A stretch of DNA of 64,000 nucleotides from Ophiodon elongatus (taxonomy: Eukaryota; Chordata; Actinopteri; Perciformes; Hexagrammidae), in contig JACSYO010001810.1 of assembly GCA_016806645.1 (NCBI GenBank), forward strand, positions 4,141,001-4,205,000. The letters are read 5' to 3'. A program made the position numbers and the translations under genes. Position 1 is the first letter of the stretch. Each line of letters starts with the position of its first letter. Positions 11,501 to 24,640 of the stretch are shown here, piece by piece. The notes beneath the pieces were generated by a model. The model did no database searches, was not told the DNA's origin, and saw nothing but the letters and a program-made list of their open reading frames with translations.

Positions 11501-14500
11501 ACAATACATGCATTTATATGTTTGTCTGTCACGTCTTCTCCTCATGTAGATCTGACACTGATCGTGATAGATGAGTGTCACCACACTCAGAAAGGAGAAG
11601 TCTACAACCACATAATGATGCGCTATCTGATGCAAAAGCACAGGAACAAAAGGCTGAGAAAAGAGCAGAAGGAGCCCATGCCTATCCCTCAGATCCTGGG
11701 CCTGACTGCCTCACCAGGTGTCGGGGGTGCCACGAAAATGGAGAAAGCTGAGGACCACATACTGCGTGTGAGTATTAGTCTCAGCTTCCTGTCCACACCT
11801 ATGTAGACAAAAGCACAGAGCACATATTAGCTACACCAGACAATCTAATGCAAACTACTATAACACCAGAGGCCATGCCCATAAGAATCAAGCTGTTGCT
11901 TTAATTGTGTCCACATCTAATATATTCACATTAAAAATTAACAAAATAACTGTCTTTCTTTTAGTTTCACACTCTCATCTTTTGCTCATCTAAATCCTGC
12001 CGTTTCTCTGCCTTAGTCATCGAGGATCCCATTAATCCAGCCAAGCTGTTTCATATGTTCCACACAGCCGAACAGTTTTCTAATGCCACAAAAGTAAAAA
12101 ATTGAAAACAGCCTTTTGGCTTCAGCTCAACTGTGTCTGACATGCAGACATTTTCTAGAAATAGTGTGCATCACTGAGATGGAGATGTCTTATTTTGATT
12201 CATTCCAACGAAAAATAAAATATGTGTCTCTTTCATAGATTTGTGCAAACTTGGATGCTTCCAGAATCATGACGAGGGACCTTGGGGAGTACCAAAGGGA
12301 CCCAAGGAAAAACATTGTAGCTGTTGAAGACAGAAAAGAGGTACATTTGTTTAACAGGGGATGACCTCGTGGTGGCATTTTAATACAGTTACTCTCTAAG
12401 GAATGAAGGAGTGTTGTATGTTTGTGTCCTTTTCAGGATCCCTTTGGTGATTTAATCAAGAAAATCATGAATGCCATTCACACACATGCCGAGCTAAGCC
12501 CCACCTGTGACCTTGGCTCTCAGAATTATGAACAGTGGATTGTTCAAAAAGAGCGAATAGGTGAGCACAATTTATTACGCTCCTCTTCAGGGATACAAGC
12601 CCTTTGTCCCACTTCCCTTTTTATAACAAGCTACCTGGCTTCTTGGATCTAAAACTTGTCTCAATTCATTCCAGCTGCAACAGAGGAAAATCAGAAAGTG
12701 CGGGTTTGCGCTGAGCACCTTCGACAGTACAGCGAGGGCCTGAATCTCTGCAGCACCATTCGCATGTGTGATGCCTTGAGTTTCCTGAACAAATACCACG
12801 AGGAGGAGATAAAGAGAAAAACAACACCAGACGAGGATGAGCATGTCATCAAAATCACAGATGATGAGAGATTCCTCTTCAATCTGTTTAAAGGTATTGT
12901 GGTGTTGGGAAAAATCCCTAGTGACTTGTTATCAATACTGTTAATGTCCCATTGCATTTTATGTTAATAGTTAGACATTATGGGAAATAAGCGTATATGC
13001 TTTCTTGCCTGGAGTTAGATCCAGAGCTAAAATATTGACACCACTGTCATATCTGTAAATATAAGGCTCGGTGCTGGTTAGCTTAGCTTAGGATAAAGAC
13101 TGGAAACATGAGGAAACAGCAGGCCTGGTTCTGTCCAAAGGCAACAAAGTCCACTAACCAGCACTTGTAAAGTTCACTAATTAACTAGTTATATCTTATT
13201 TGTTTAATCTGTTGAAAAAACAAAGTGTAAAACCAGAAAATCCTGGTTTCATGTGTAAGTTTCCACAGGTTGCCTGGTAACCCAACAGCGTTAACAAGAC
13301 TTATTTTTAGGAACATAAACAAAAGAAGTTTTTCCACTTTGGCTTTTGAATAAATGTATTTCCCCAAACTGTTCCTTTTAACTTCTAAAATTATACTAAG
13401 AATTTACCACAATGCTTTGAAATCTGATGTCTTGCAGAGTACAAGGAAGAGCTGCAGAGCCTCGCAGTGAAGCCAGAGTATGAAAATGATAGCCTGTCGA
13501 AACTAAGAGGTAAAATTCTGCAGGAGTTCAGCAGCAGGGAGGAGGCCAGAGGGATCATTTTCACCAAAACACGTCGCAACGCCATTGCTCTAAGTCAGTG
13601 GATTCAGGAAAACCCCAAGTTTGCTGACATTGGAGTGAAAGCCTCATATGTGATTGGTGGAGGAGACCAGAGTGTTGTTAAACCAATGACCAATGTGAGT
13701 GCACATTACACAAACTGCAGCACATGTGCCTCTAGCAACCTGCAAACTTAAAATCCAAATCATAATTACCTCAAATGTGTCATTTATCAGGCAGAGCAAA
13801 GGGACGTACTGAACAAATTCCGCAAAGGCGAAGTCAACGTGCTGATTGCTACCACCGTTGCAGAGGAGGGTTTGGACATAGCAGCGTGCAATTTTGTTAT
13901 CCGCTACGGCCTTGTGACCAATGAGATTGCCATGATTCAGGTCAGTGATGTCAGTGGTCAAACGACCTGTGGTGTGAGTTAATGATTATCACTTCTGTGT
14001 CCAGTAATGAAGGCACCATTATACATATGTATTACAGTAAAATATTAAAATATGCTTGTTTACCATTGACTGCCTTCACCTTTTGCAGGCTCAAGGCAGA
14101 GGAAGAGCTGAGGACAGCAGTTACACTCTGGTCGACGTGAAGAACTCTGGGGTGGCCGAGAAGGAGTGTGTCAATGAGTACCGCATTAACATGATGAACA
14201 AAGCCATTACCAAAATCAGAGCCTTAAACCAAGCGGACTATGACAAACGGGTATGTTCTCTTCAAACTGTTTTGAAACCGAAAGCTACATTCCAATAAGA
14301 CCATTCTGTGTGATGTTTATTTTATTCTTTTCATCAGATCTTCGAGTTTCAGATTCAGGCCATAATGGAGGAGAAGGTGAGAATGACTAAGAAGAAGCAC
14401 AAACACATGCAGCAGGAGAAGTGTGAAGTGAAGTTTAGCTGCCGAAGCTGCAGCAAACACATCTGCACCGGCGATGACATTCAGATCATCGAAGACATGC

Positions 14501-15427
14501 ACAGAGTCAATGTCACACCGGAGTTCAGGTACGAATTACAATTCAGAGTCAACTTTGACATTATTCCGTGATGTATAAACTGTCTGCACACAGTTATAGT
14601 TAAGCTCTCATTATGAATTATATCCTGCATGCTGAGCAAATCTGTCTAAAATCAAATCAAATTTTGACTTTTCTTTTACAGAGAACTTTTCATTCTGAAA
14701 GAAAACCCTTCTCTTCAAGAGCAATTTCGAGCTTATGAAACCAAATACCACATAGTATGCAAGGACTGCGGGCAGGTAAATGTATTTCAGAAAGATGTTT
14801 TTTTTTTTTTTATCTTATTTGCTTTCTTGCCGAAGGTTAGATGAGAGGATTAATACTACTTTCATGTCTGTCCATTCGATATGAAGCCATGAATCTGCAT
14901 GCAACATTCAGAGGGACTAGTGGTGTACAGCTGTCTTTTTAAACAGATTGAGATAAATGTTGGATATGAGACCAGTCGTCCACACTCAAATAAGTAGGGA
15001 TGAAAATGAGTCAGTGGATCACATGAGATATAATTACAACCAGATGATTCCATATATTTTTATTTCAGGCCAGAGCTGACTATTACTTATTCTCTGGTTG
15101 GCATTTTCCTCCCAAATTATATTTCAGCTGAGCTCATGAATGTCATTAATTTGTTTTGTTGTTGAACAAGCCTTTGCTCACTTGGTGTACATATAGTACT
15201 CTTATCATCCCTGATTTCCATTGCAGAAATGGGGCTCCATGATGCTCTACCGAGGGATCGATTGCCCCAGCCTCCATGTGAAAAACTTTGTGGTGACTTT
15301 CAACGGAAAGAAGATCTGCAAATGCACCAAGTGGAGTGAGCTCCCCATCAGGTTTCCAGTCTTTGACTACACTGAACAAGCGAGCCGGGTGGCAGAGACC
15401 TTAGATGACGACGATGACGATGAATGA
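5566..15427 (+). CDS. ifih1: Interferon-induced helicase MDA5 (IFIH1), complete, 16 coding exons
   Basis: Cytosolic sensor of long double-stranded RNA that signals through MAVS to induce interferon. Exons: 5566-6000, 6250-6421, 6605-6733, 7468-7533, 9525-9742, 10276-10486, 11550-11767, 12239-12340, 12437-12560, 12675-12893, 13438-13694, 13791-13940, 14089-14250, 14338-14528, 14682-14775, 15227-15427. They sum to 2949 nt (982 aa; human 1025). Two CARDs occupy about 1-95 and 110-200. Helicase motif I GSGKTR is at 307-312, DECH at 418-421 with ILGLTASPG following; GIIFTKTR, IATTVAEEGLD and the motif-VI-like QGRGRAED lie in exons 11-13. The C-terminal RNA-binding domain keeps the zinc cysteines C856/C859 and C911/C914, and the protein ends in an acidic tail. 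The CARD-helicase linker is about 25 residues shorter than in human. The start MASDNDD was chosen over an in-frame ATG at 5479, which lies only 19 bp beyond the ISRE. No break or missing key residue is seen. Confidence 0.95.
12976..13380 (+). repeat. Teleost dispersed repeat in ifih1 intron 10
   Basis: The left part (tatgggaaataagc, then catatctgtaaatata, ggttagcttagctta and aagactggaaaca) is similar to the inverse of 30800-30990. The right end, ccaaactgttccttttaa, is an inverse match to the outer end of that second copy. The pattern suggests a short non-autonomous DNA element with terminal inverted repeats. I recognise it as a common fish repeat but cannot name the family. Confidence 0.65.
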
Positions 15428-16517
15428 ATCACATCTACGTAGACTCATTCATTTTTCTGTTGTATTCTTATCTTTGGCTTGGACAGCATGAATTACTTTA
15501 CCCATCTCACTGGCAAATGCTATGCTTCCTTCGAGTGCTACAATGTCATGATAACTGGAGTCACTGATAGTTGTGGATTTAAGCATGTGCTGCAAAACAT
15601 GAATTTGAATGCTTGGTGTATGTGATATGAAATGTTGAACTTACTGCAGAAACTCTTAACAACCATAGAATATAGCTGTGCATATTGTGTGCATCACTGA
15701 TACAGAATTAACTGGGAAATATGATTTTCATCTCAAACCCCTGTGGTCTCCTGAGATTGGAGCCACTAAGCCTGTGATAGCCCCTTAGAGCCCACCTGTC
15801 AACACTCATGCAGACAAACAAGTGCTGCTGGTGATGTTCCATTAAATCCAACTGTTGAGCCAATCACAGCTTCTATTTTTAGAACTATTTGAAAGAATTG
15901 TTTCCACCTACAGAAAGACACCTGAGTGATCGGATTGTCCGGGGCATGGGCAATAATGCAAGTTGTATGGGTCCTTGAGTTATAAAACTGTGTCCACTAC
16001 TTTTTTTTTTTTTTATTATTGCATTTATGTTCTAAATAATTCATTCACATTATAATAAAAACTGCCCCCCACTAATCACTTGTCCAACACCATCATTGTG
16101 TTTTCCTTTTTCCACAACTGGAAAATAGCTCTATCCCGAGCCAACTTCTTCTGCCTTCATGTGTTGAGGGAATGACTTGCGCCATGGTGAAAAAGCCACT
16201 TCCTAAATACCAGCAAGTTGTGCGCTCTTGGAAAGTTGTGCAGGCAGACTTCAGGGAGGCATCTCTGTCTGTCTGCTGTCGGACTCCTCTCAGGAATGCA
16301 GCGGGAAGTGTGAGAAGCCTTGCTTCAACTAAAAGTAGGACGGAGCTCAGTTTTTCTCAGGTTTCCATATTGAGTTTTAAACCATTGTTACGGGGGTTTT
16401 TTTTGCTGTGAGAGTATGTTAACCAGACCGCGTGTCCAAGAAGTCACTTTAAACTTCACATCGTCGACCTTCAAGGATTATTAAAGACTGAGAGCTTCAC
16501 GGCGACTTCTCAACGTC
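15428..16517. other. ifih1 3' UTR and ifih1-dpp4 intergenic region
   Basis: The ifih1 3' UTR probably runs to an AATAAA at 16054-16059. The remaining ~450 bp before the next start codon must hold the promoter and 5' UTR of the DPP4/FAP gene. I see no clear TATA box or other convincing element in it. Confidence 0.55.
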
Positions 16518-19500
16518 ATGGTCAGTAATGTATTTATCAGCTCAAAGACATAGAGAGAACACGTTGGCAAACATAAATTGATCATTGGTAAATGTAAACG
16601 ACTTACTGTGGACAGTGTGTGCAACTATCTGTTGGGATAAATGGACTACAAAACGAGAAGCTGCAGCGTCAGCTTGTGTTGTGTGATTTCAAGAGGAGGA
16701 TGCTTTTGCAACTTTTGTGTCACCTTTCACAGGGCTGCAGCAAGGTGCTGTTGGGGGTCATAGGGGCGGCTGTCGTCATCACGTTAATAACCATCTCAGC
16801 AGTTTATTACAGCAGTAAGTTGAAGCTCAGGCCTGACCTATCTGTGCTCTTCTTTCTCTCTGTGAGCCGGTTCTGCTTGTTGGAGCTCAGTGTGAAAATA
16901 ACCCCAAACAGTGTGTAACACTAAAGAGAAAAACAAATCAAGTATATATCCTACTTATTAATAGAGCGCAGTAACAAAAATATTACATGAATGCCTTTGA
17001 TTAGTTCATTTCTTGTTTTTGGTGATTTCATTTTTTGTTTTTTGTTTGTTTTGTTTTGCTGCCTAAATGTGTGTATTTCTTATTTATTTATATTTATATT
17101 CATATTTATATTTATACGTTTGTCGTTTGTCTCGTGTGAACGAACAGACGACGATTATATGATTTATAAGTGACTTACTGTATATGGATCAACAGACTAA
17201 TATCACGCTGCAGGAAGTTATAGCGCCACCTCGTGACGTACAGATGGATGAGTTTTTTTAATTTTATATTTCTGATCTAACGGCAACATTTTACTTTTCT
17301 ACAATGGCGGAATGTAACTACGTAAAATTTTGCCGTACTATATCTGAATATTTTCATTTTATGTTACTTTCTACTTCTACTCCACCAATTTTGAAGGAAA
17401 ACGTTGTACTTTTTACTCCACTGCGTTTATTTGACAACTTTAGTTACTTGTGTGATTTAGATTATTAATATAAAAAAATATAAATTGACTTATCGTAGGT
17501 GAAGCCACCTAGCAGTATGTAAAGTAATAAAGATTAGTCTCATCTTCTCCAGCTGCAACATTGAAGTGATGTACACATTAATACATCACTAAAGTAATCT
17601 AGTAATATAATGTATACCATTCTGAAAAGGGCTGTTGTGTATGATGAGTTATTTTACACTGATTTTGATGCTAATAATAATTATGTAGGCCAATTTTACT
17701 TGAGTGTCATTTTATTATTGCAGTATTGCTACTTTTACTTAAGATCTGAATTCTTCTTTTACCACTGGATTTCTGGTATTGTTGTAGGCAACCGGCCCTA
17801 ATGCAGCATGTGCATCATTTCAGAGTCCGATGGTCCCAAAAGGCTATTCACCCTTGACGATTACTTCGATGACACCATTAGGCGGAGTTCCTACAATTTG
17901 TATTGGATATCAGGTAAATCTACAGTATATATTACACAGGTTGTTTTTTTGGGCAAGACAAAATATAAATCATGTTGTGTACAGATCCCTCACAAGCGTT
18001 TTGTATTGTCTTTTATATCTGCAGACAAGGAATATCTGCATAAAACAAGAGACGGGAATGTCTTCCTCCACAATGCTGAAACAAATGAGGAGTCACTCTA
18101 TTTGAGCAATTCAACCTTTGTAATATATTTGTATTTTCTAATATGAACACTTTGTAACAAAAAACACAATGATAATGCAGAATAATAACCTATATTTTAT
18201 ACTAATATTTTCACAATCGTTATTATTGTAGGCTCAAGTGGATGCCACAGATTACATGTTGTCAGGTGATTATAGATACATCGCTTTTGAAAGCAATTTC
18301 ACAAAGGTGAGAAACTCCAAGTGAATAGAAAGTGTGTTTTTACAATATTTCAAGAGGTTCACTGTAAATGTCACCTTAAATTTGTTCATCATAAAAAAAA
18401 ATGATACAAAACATCTGAAACTAAGTTTTGTGTTTGCACTCCAACAGAAATGGAGACATTCATACACAGCCTCTTACTCCATCTATGACAGGGAGAGTTC
18501 GTAAGTTGCAGTGTTTTATTGTGATCCAGTCCATCATTTCTCATTATATGAATGGACACAGAGACTAAAAGGGAGTGATTTATTTGGTATCACCCTAAAT
18601 TATATTCATATGTCTTTCCAGAACATTTGTTATGCCTGTGACTCTTCCAACTGTTGTGCAGTACTTTGCCTTTGGCCCAAAAGGAAACAAATATGTAAGT
18701 TTACTCCAGGCAGCCTCGTCTTCACATTTAGTTGGAATGAACAATAGTACAGCTGCTTCAACATCACTGACTTTGAAATATGTTGCCATGGTATGTGAGA
18801 CAACATGGGACTCCAAAATAAATAGCAGGTCCTACAAGACTGTTGTTAAAAAGTGTACTGGATGAAGTAAAGTTGTGAATCTGAGAATAGATTTGTACCA
18901 TATTTGTAATCAAAAACTATAACTACATTTTGATTTGCAGGCTTACATCTCAGACTACAACGTTTTCCTCAAATCCAATATAACCTCTGAAGCTATACAA
19001 GTAACCCACAACGGGAAAAAGAATGAGATCCTCAACGGTGTCCCTGACTGGGTGTATGAGGGTAAGTAACATTCACTCTTCCTCAGGTGTGCATCTATGT
19101 CTCTTTATGGAAGATGATTACCGATTTCTTTTCTTCCAACAATTTCAGAGGAAGTATTTGCATCAAACGGAGCAATATGGTGGTCAACAACTGGAAAATA
19201 TTTGGCTTATGCAGAGTTTAATGATACAAATGTTCACAAAATTCAGTACTCTTGGTATGGAGCTGAGCAGTATCCGGAGACAGTGTCTGTTCCATACCCA
19301 AAGGTGGGATTCAATATTTACAGTGCCTTTTAAAAGTATTCACCCCCCTTGGCGTCTTTCCTTTTTTGTTGCATTGCAACTTGGAATTAAAATGAATTTT
19401 ATTTGCATTTTATGTAATAGACCTACAGAAAATAGTCAAAATTGGTGAAGTGAAAAAAAGAAAAATGTAAAGAAAAATAACTCCCACATGCATTTTAGCT

Positions 19501-22500
19501 CCAAACATGTTGTTTATTTCTCAAAGAAATTACTTTTTTCCGTAGAGCAAAAAGCTTATAGTGGTCCTATCGACATATACTCCAATCTCTCTTGTGGCGC
19601 TTTCCAGCTCCTTCAGGGTTATCTTTGCTCTATTTGTTGCCTCTCTGAATAAATGCCTTCCTGGTCCGTGAGTATTGGTCCTCTCTTGGCAGGTTGGTTG
19701 TAGTGCCATATTCTTTCCATTTAATTTAAAGGTTGTAATGCATCAAAATTGAGACAAAGTGGAGGTTTCTGGCACAACTTCACCTACTACTTAAAGTGCA
19801 TGGAGAAGGGAAGAGATGACATTGATGAAGGCCATAAGTTGAAATACGATGGGCTATAAACAACGTTATTCTGTATGCTACAAGTGTTGCTGGAGTTTGA
19901 ACCTTCTCAAAGCAGCAAAATAGGAAAAACGCCATTGGAGGTGAATACTTTTGCAAGGCACTATATTTTCATTTATTTATAGCTCACATTATATGGGCAC
20001 ATTGTCCATCATTTATCTTCCTCACATTTTCATGTAATTATTTCACAAAAATGCTACTGGATTCGTTGCAGGCTGGATCTCCCCTTACCAAGGTGAAACT
20101 GTTTGTGGTTGATGCCACAAATCCATCACGCCGCACACAGGTGGTCGCCCCCGCTTCTGTTGCTTCTGGGTCTGTATATTCTTCACTTCATAGCATCAAT
20201 TAAATCAAACTTCATTGAAAACAGAGGCAAACACAATATCCTCATGGTCTACCTTACCTTGTCACTTTCTATTGCCTTTGCTCAGCGATCACATGTTGTG
20301 CTCAGTGACCTGGGTTACAGACGAACGTGTCGCTGTGCAGTGGGTCACGAGAAAACAGAATTACGTGGTTGTACAGATCTACGACTTTGATGAAACAGGC
20401 TGGCAAGAAAAACAGGTAGCTGTCATGACCAATGTGTTGACTTCATGGTCTTTTGAGGAAACGCTAATTAACTCCAATAAATGTCTCTGCTCTCTTAAGA
20501 AATTTGAGCAAACAAGCAAGACAGGATGGGTCGGCCATGTAAGTTTCCAAGAAGTTGTCACCATTGATTGTGAATTAATTGGATTTAGTTTTTGTTTAAC
20601 TGTAAAATATCACCTTTATTTTCAGTACGTCCCCTTACCTATTTTCTTTGCTGATGATAAACTCAGTTTCTACAAAGTCATGAGTGACACTCAGGGCTAC
20701 AAACATATTCATTTTGTGAAAGATGTAAGTATATTTCAATTATATTTATGCGAAATATACTGCACAGTAGCTTTCATCCCGTCTTTGGTGTTGAGTGTTG
20801 TATTTACTCATTTTGTGAAGGGTAAAGTGACACCTATCACCTCTGGAAAGTGGGAAGTCATCTATATATCCAAGTTAACAAAAGATGCCATGTGAGTAAT
20901 GGTCCCGTACACAAATCCTACACAAAACTTAAAGTATATAAGAAAGTGAATACACGTAAATCTGACTCATGTAAAATGCCTCTCTACAGATATTTTGTGA
21001 GTAATGAGTACCAAGGAATCCCTGGGAAGAGAAATATGTACAAGTAAGGAATTCTTTTAATCTCTGTGATGTATTCTTGGACCCCAGGAAGACTAGCAGA
21101 CATGTTTGCCGAAGCATAGGGGGATTTTATAAAGAATAAACAAGAGCACACTAAATATTACAACGTTGGGATGAACTGTCATGACTTGATCGTCATAACT
21201 GACGTGAGTTCTTTGTTTATCAGGGTTATTATTGGAAGCAGCCCTTCTGCTCCTCGGTGTCTCACCTGTGACCTGCATAAGGACAGGTGTCAGTACAACT
21301 CAGCTTACTTCAGCTTTGACGCCTCTTACTACCGAATGGACTGCTACGGTCAGTTACCCATCTACATCTTCTCTTAAGCAATAACTCATTCACGGTGTTG
21401 GTGGTCATCTGTGGCAAGGAGCATCTCTGAACAATAATCTGTGCTAAGACTTCCAAAGTGGTACAGAAGACTTGGTGTTTGACAAACTGTTTGTGCATTT
21501 TCTATTTTTGTTTTTACCAGGACCTGGGTTACCTCTCTATACACTCATGGACAACAGGGGCTCAGGTGAAGGTCCGTATCCATACTAACCCTAAGCCCAT
21601 TATTGAATTATTTACTGCAGACATTTTACAGTTAATTCATATCATATCATGTCGTCTCACTTTGTGTGCTGTACAAACATGCACTGATTAATAATGTATA
21701 TATTATTATTTTGTTGTTGTAGCATAGCTAAATAACTGAAAAATTCTTAAAGCTCTCTACTTTCCACACTGATTCTGATCAGGTTGTATCAAGAGAGGTG
21801 GCAGATCTTAAAGGTTAACAGTTTCTGGTTTAAAAGTAGAAATATTTTTGATATTCACTTGTATGTTTTTGTGCAAATCAGTAATTTCCAGCATGAGAAT
21901 AGTTGTTATTCAATTTATTTCTTTTTTTGTCAGAGCTCTCCGTTCTTGAAGAGAACAAGGAACTGCAAAATATTCTGTCAGAATTCCAAATGCCAACAAT
22001 GCAGTATGGCACATTAAAGGTTGCAGGATATGGTGAGACAATGCAGTACTTGTTTAAAGATCCCTTCCAGTATGTTTGAAAATGTCAGGTTTCAGGTTTA
22101 ACAGGTTTGGACCCAAACACAGATGAGTGCATTTATTTAGTAACAGAAAACCTTACAGAGTCCAAAAATTATAATGATATGTAAAACATATTGTGGAAAG
22201 GTTCCTTTTCTCCCTATTCACTAGTCCCCCAAATGTAGTGTTATGTGTCCGCTGTTATGTGTCTGCTTTATTATTAATTTCAGTCCAACGTTTCAGTTAT
22301 TTTTGATACATTATCAATTAAGAAGTATAAATTAAACAATCGTGTTTAGTTTTCTTTCTTTTATGGGTTCATAGGAGTTTCGTTGTTTATGTGCCTCTGA
22401 TTTCGTAGTACAGCATGTAACATTTTTTTTTTTTTGCCAGATCTTTGGTATCAAATGATGTTACCACCAAATTTCAAGAAGTCTAAAAAGTACCCTCTTC

Positions 22501-24640
22501 TGATTGATGTGTAAGTAAACAATACTCCACAGTGCTCCATCTCAACATAATTCAGTGAGCATTTGTAAACATTTGATGATATCTGCTGTTGCTGACCTAT
22601 GCAGGTATGGAGGCCCCTGCAGTCAAGAGGTGGACTATCGTTTTAAGCTGAACTGGGGCACGTACCTCTCCAGTTCAAACGGGATCATCATCGCCAGCTT
22701 TGATGGAAGGGGAAGCGGTTACCAAGGTGATGAAATAATGCATGCGATCTACAGACGCCTTGGGACGTTCGAAGTGGAGGATCAGATAGCAGCTGTGAGG
22801 TAAAGTGTGTCTTTACAGTCAATCACCTCATGTTATATTGCATGCACCGTGAAGGGATCCCATTTGTTGGCTTTAACTCTTTGACAAGCAAAGTTGTATC
22901 ATATTATTCACAAAGATTTAAAAGTAAGTAGTGGATGGTCCGATACTCAAATAAGTGTCAATTGTTTTTGTTGCTAATAAATTATTTATGTGTTGTAGGA
23001 AATTCATCGACATGGGTTTTATCGACAAAGACAGAATAGCAATATGGGGCTGGGTAAGTTGCACTGTCTTGTTGCTCTCTGTATTTCTCATATATTTATC
23101 TTCTTATTCAGTGTTTTTACATTTACTAAATCCAATCTATTCTGACTTTCAGTCATATGGTGGCTACGTCACATCAATGGCCTTGGGTGCTGGCACTGGA
23201 CTCTTCAAATGTGGAATAGCGGTCGCCCCAGTGGCCAAGTGGGAATATTATGGTCGGTATTTATACATACTATAGTATATATTTTTACAAGAGAACTATT
23301 TCCCTCATTTGACATAATTTATACACTGTACCTGAGAGTTCTCCACTGATTTGCCATTGCAGTTCCATAACATCGTCAGACACACGGTTGACACTTAAAA
23401 AGTCAATGCAACAGTACCAGAGATGTAGTCGTCAGCCCCAAGTTTATCAAAATTCATGCAAAATATTTCCACATATTCAGCAGTACTCCTCAAGACCTGG
23501 AAACGGACTTTGATATTTTCTGTACACATGCTATGTATTACTCCTCTGTTGCTCTACCCAAGGTTTCTTTCTTTTTTCTCCCCATTAAAGTTTTTTTTGG
23601 GGGGAGTTTTTCCTGTTCTGATGTGAGGGTTCCGGGATAGAGGATGTTGTATGTGTACAGATTGTAAAGCCCTATAAGGCAAATTTGTGATTTGTGACTT
23701 GGTGCTATACAAAACAAATTAAATTGAATTGAATTGATGTGCAAAATCGACTGAGTTCTCTCCCCTCTAAGGATTGAAAACTCCATATAAATCTTGTCAA
23801 CTCTCTCAAAACATCTTTCCTTCTGTTTAATAAATGCAATTTGTATACTATGTGCTGTATAATTGTGGTATGTTTTTTTGCAGATGCAGTGTACACTGAA
23901 CGCTACATGGGCAATCCCACGGAGAATTCAAACTCTTACAAGGTACATTTTAGACAGGTCAGCTCTATCACAGTACTCTTTTCAAACTGCACAATATGTT
24001 TTTAATGGTGACATATCTACTTTATCTAACAGAATTCCACCGTGACAGCCAGAGCAAAGAACTTCAAAACAGTAGACTATCTATTGGTTCATGGCACAGC
24101 AGATGGTACGTTTCATCAAAATACTCTTATTTTCAGTCTTTGAGGATGTGATAGCCCTATTTCTCAACAGTGTACCAGGTAACACAGTAAAGCCTTTCAC
24201 TAATGGACCCTGTTTGCTTTGAGCTTTGATGTTCATTCACATAGTGAAAACATTGTCTTTCCTGTAGACAATGTCCATTTCCAGCAGGCAGCACAGATCT
24301 CCAAAGCTCTGGTGAACATGCAAGTGGACTTTGAGACGATGGTAAATATTGACTCAGGGAAGTGGGACTAATATTGGCCCTGATAGTGTTGATTTAATGA
24401 ACGTTTCAAATGGGGAAAAAAACTGCCATGTGTTATAATGCATAGTCTTAAATATATGGTTTAAAATGTGTATACTGTGATATTGAAACTCAGAATTGTA
24501 GAGGCTATGCACTAATCTGAATTTGGAATTCATTTCAGTGGTACACAGACAAGGACCACACTCTCAGAGGATCAGCCTTTTACCATACATACACCCTCAT
24601 GAGCCACTTCCTGCAGAAATGCCTTATTCATCCCAAATAG
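16518..24640 (+). CDS. dpp4: DPP4/FAP-family serine dipeptidyl peptidase (DPP4-like active site, at the FAP position), 26 coding exons
   Basis: Type II membrane ectopeptidase (S9B) that removes N-terminal X-Pro/X-Ala dipeptides. Exons: 16518-16520, 16733-16814, 17824-17913, 18025-18119, 18232-18306, 18448-18500, 18622-18694, 18941-19061, 19149-19303, 20072-20169, 20286-20415, 20500-20538, 20626-20724, 20821-20891, 20990-21043, 21224-21348, 21521-21565, 21934-22032, 22441-22510, 22605-22799, 22999-23053, 23153-23252, 23884-23942, 24033-24105, 24268-24341, 24539-24640; 2235 nt, 744 aa (human DPP4 766). A signal anchor lies at about 5-27, the Glu pair E198/E199 in DWVYEEE, the nucleophile S610 in GWSYGGY, D686 in HGTADD and H718. 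D643 in WEYYDAVYTER is the DPP4 residue (Ala in FAP). Other stretches look like FAP (YKHIH, LEENKEL, KFI.MGFID). It lies between ifih1 and gcg, where mammals have FAP, so it may be named fap in other fish. Exon 1 codes only for the initiator Met. Confidence 0.9.
17330..17785 (+). repeat. Teleost dispersed repeat in dpp4 intron 2
   Basis: It starts with a tactttctacttctactccacc segment and ends with aagatctgaattcttctt. The middle holds agctgcaacattgaagtgatg and taatgtataccattctgaaa. Parts recur in reverse orientation at 30560-30740 and 41750-41905 in this window. I recognise it as a very common percomorph interspersed repeat; its class is uncertain. Confidence 0.65.
19321..19963. mobile_element. 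Non-autonomous Tc1/mariner-type DNA transposon in dpp4 intron 9
   Basis: The left end CAGTGCCTTTTAAAAGTATT and the right end, which reads TAGTGCCTTGCAAAAGTATT on the other strand, are terminal inverted repeats. Both sides carry TA (19319-19320 and 19964-19965), the target duplication of Tc1/mariner elements. The 643-bp interior has no transposase frame. The insert begins only about 17 bp after the exon 9 donor. Confidence 0.8.
23546..23737 (+). mobile_element. 3' tail of a teleost non-LTR retrotransposon or SINE in dpp4 intron 22
   Basis: The stretch ends with gtaaagccctataaggcaaa, a tttgtgatttgtgac stretch and a short aattgaattgaattga tandem tail. This is a tail found in many fish genomes. 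Only the 3' part is present. The exact family (RTE/Rex-like or a SINE using its tail) cannot be settled by eye. Confidence 0.55.
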
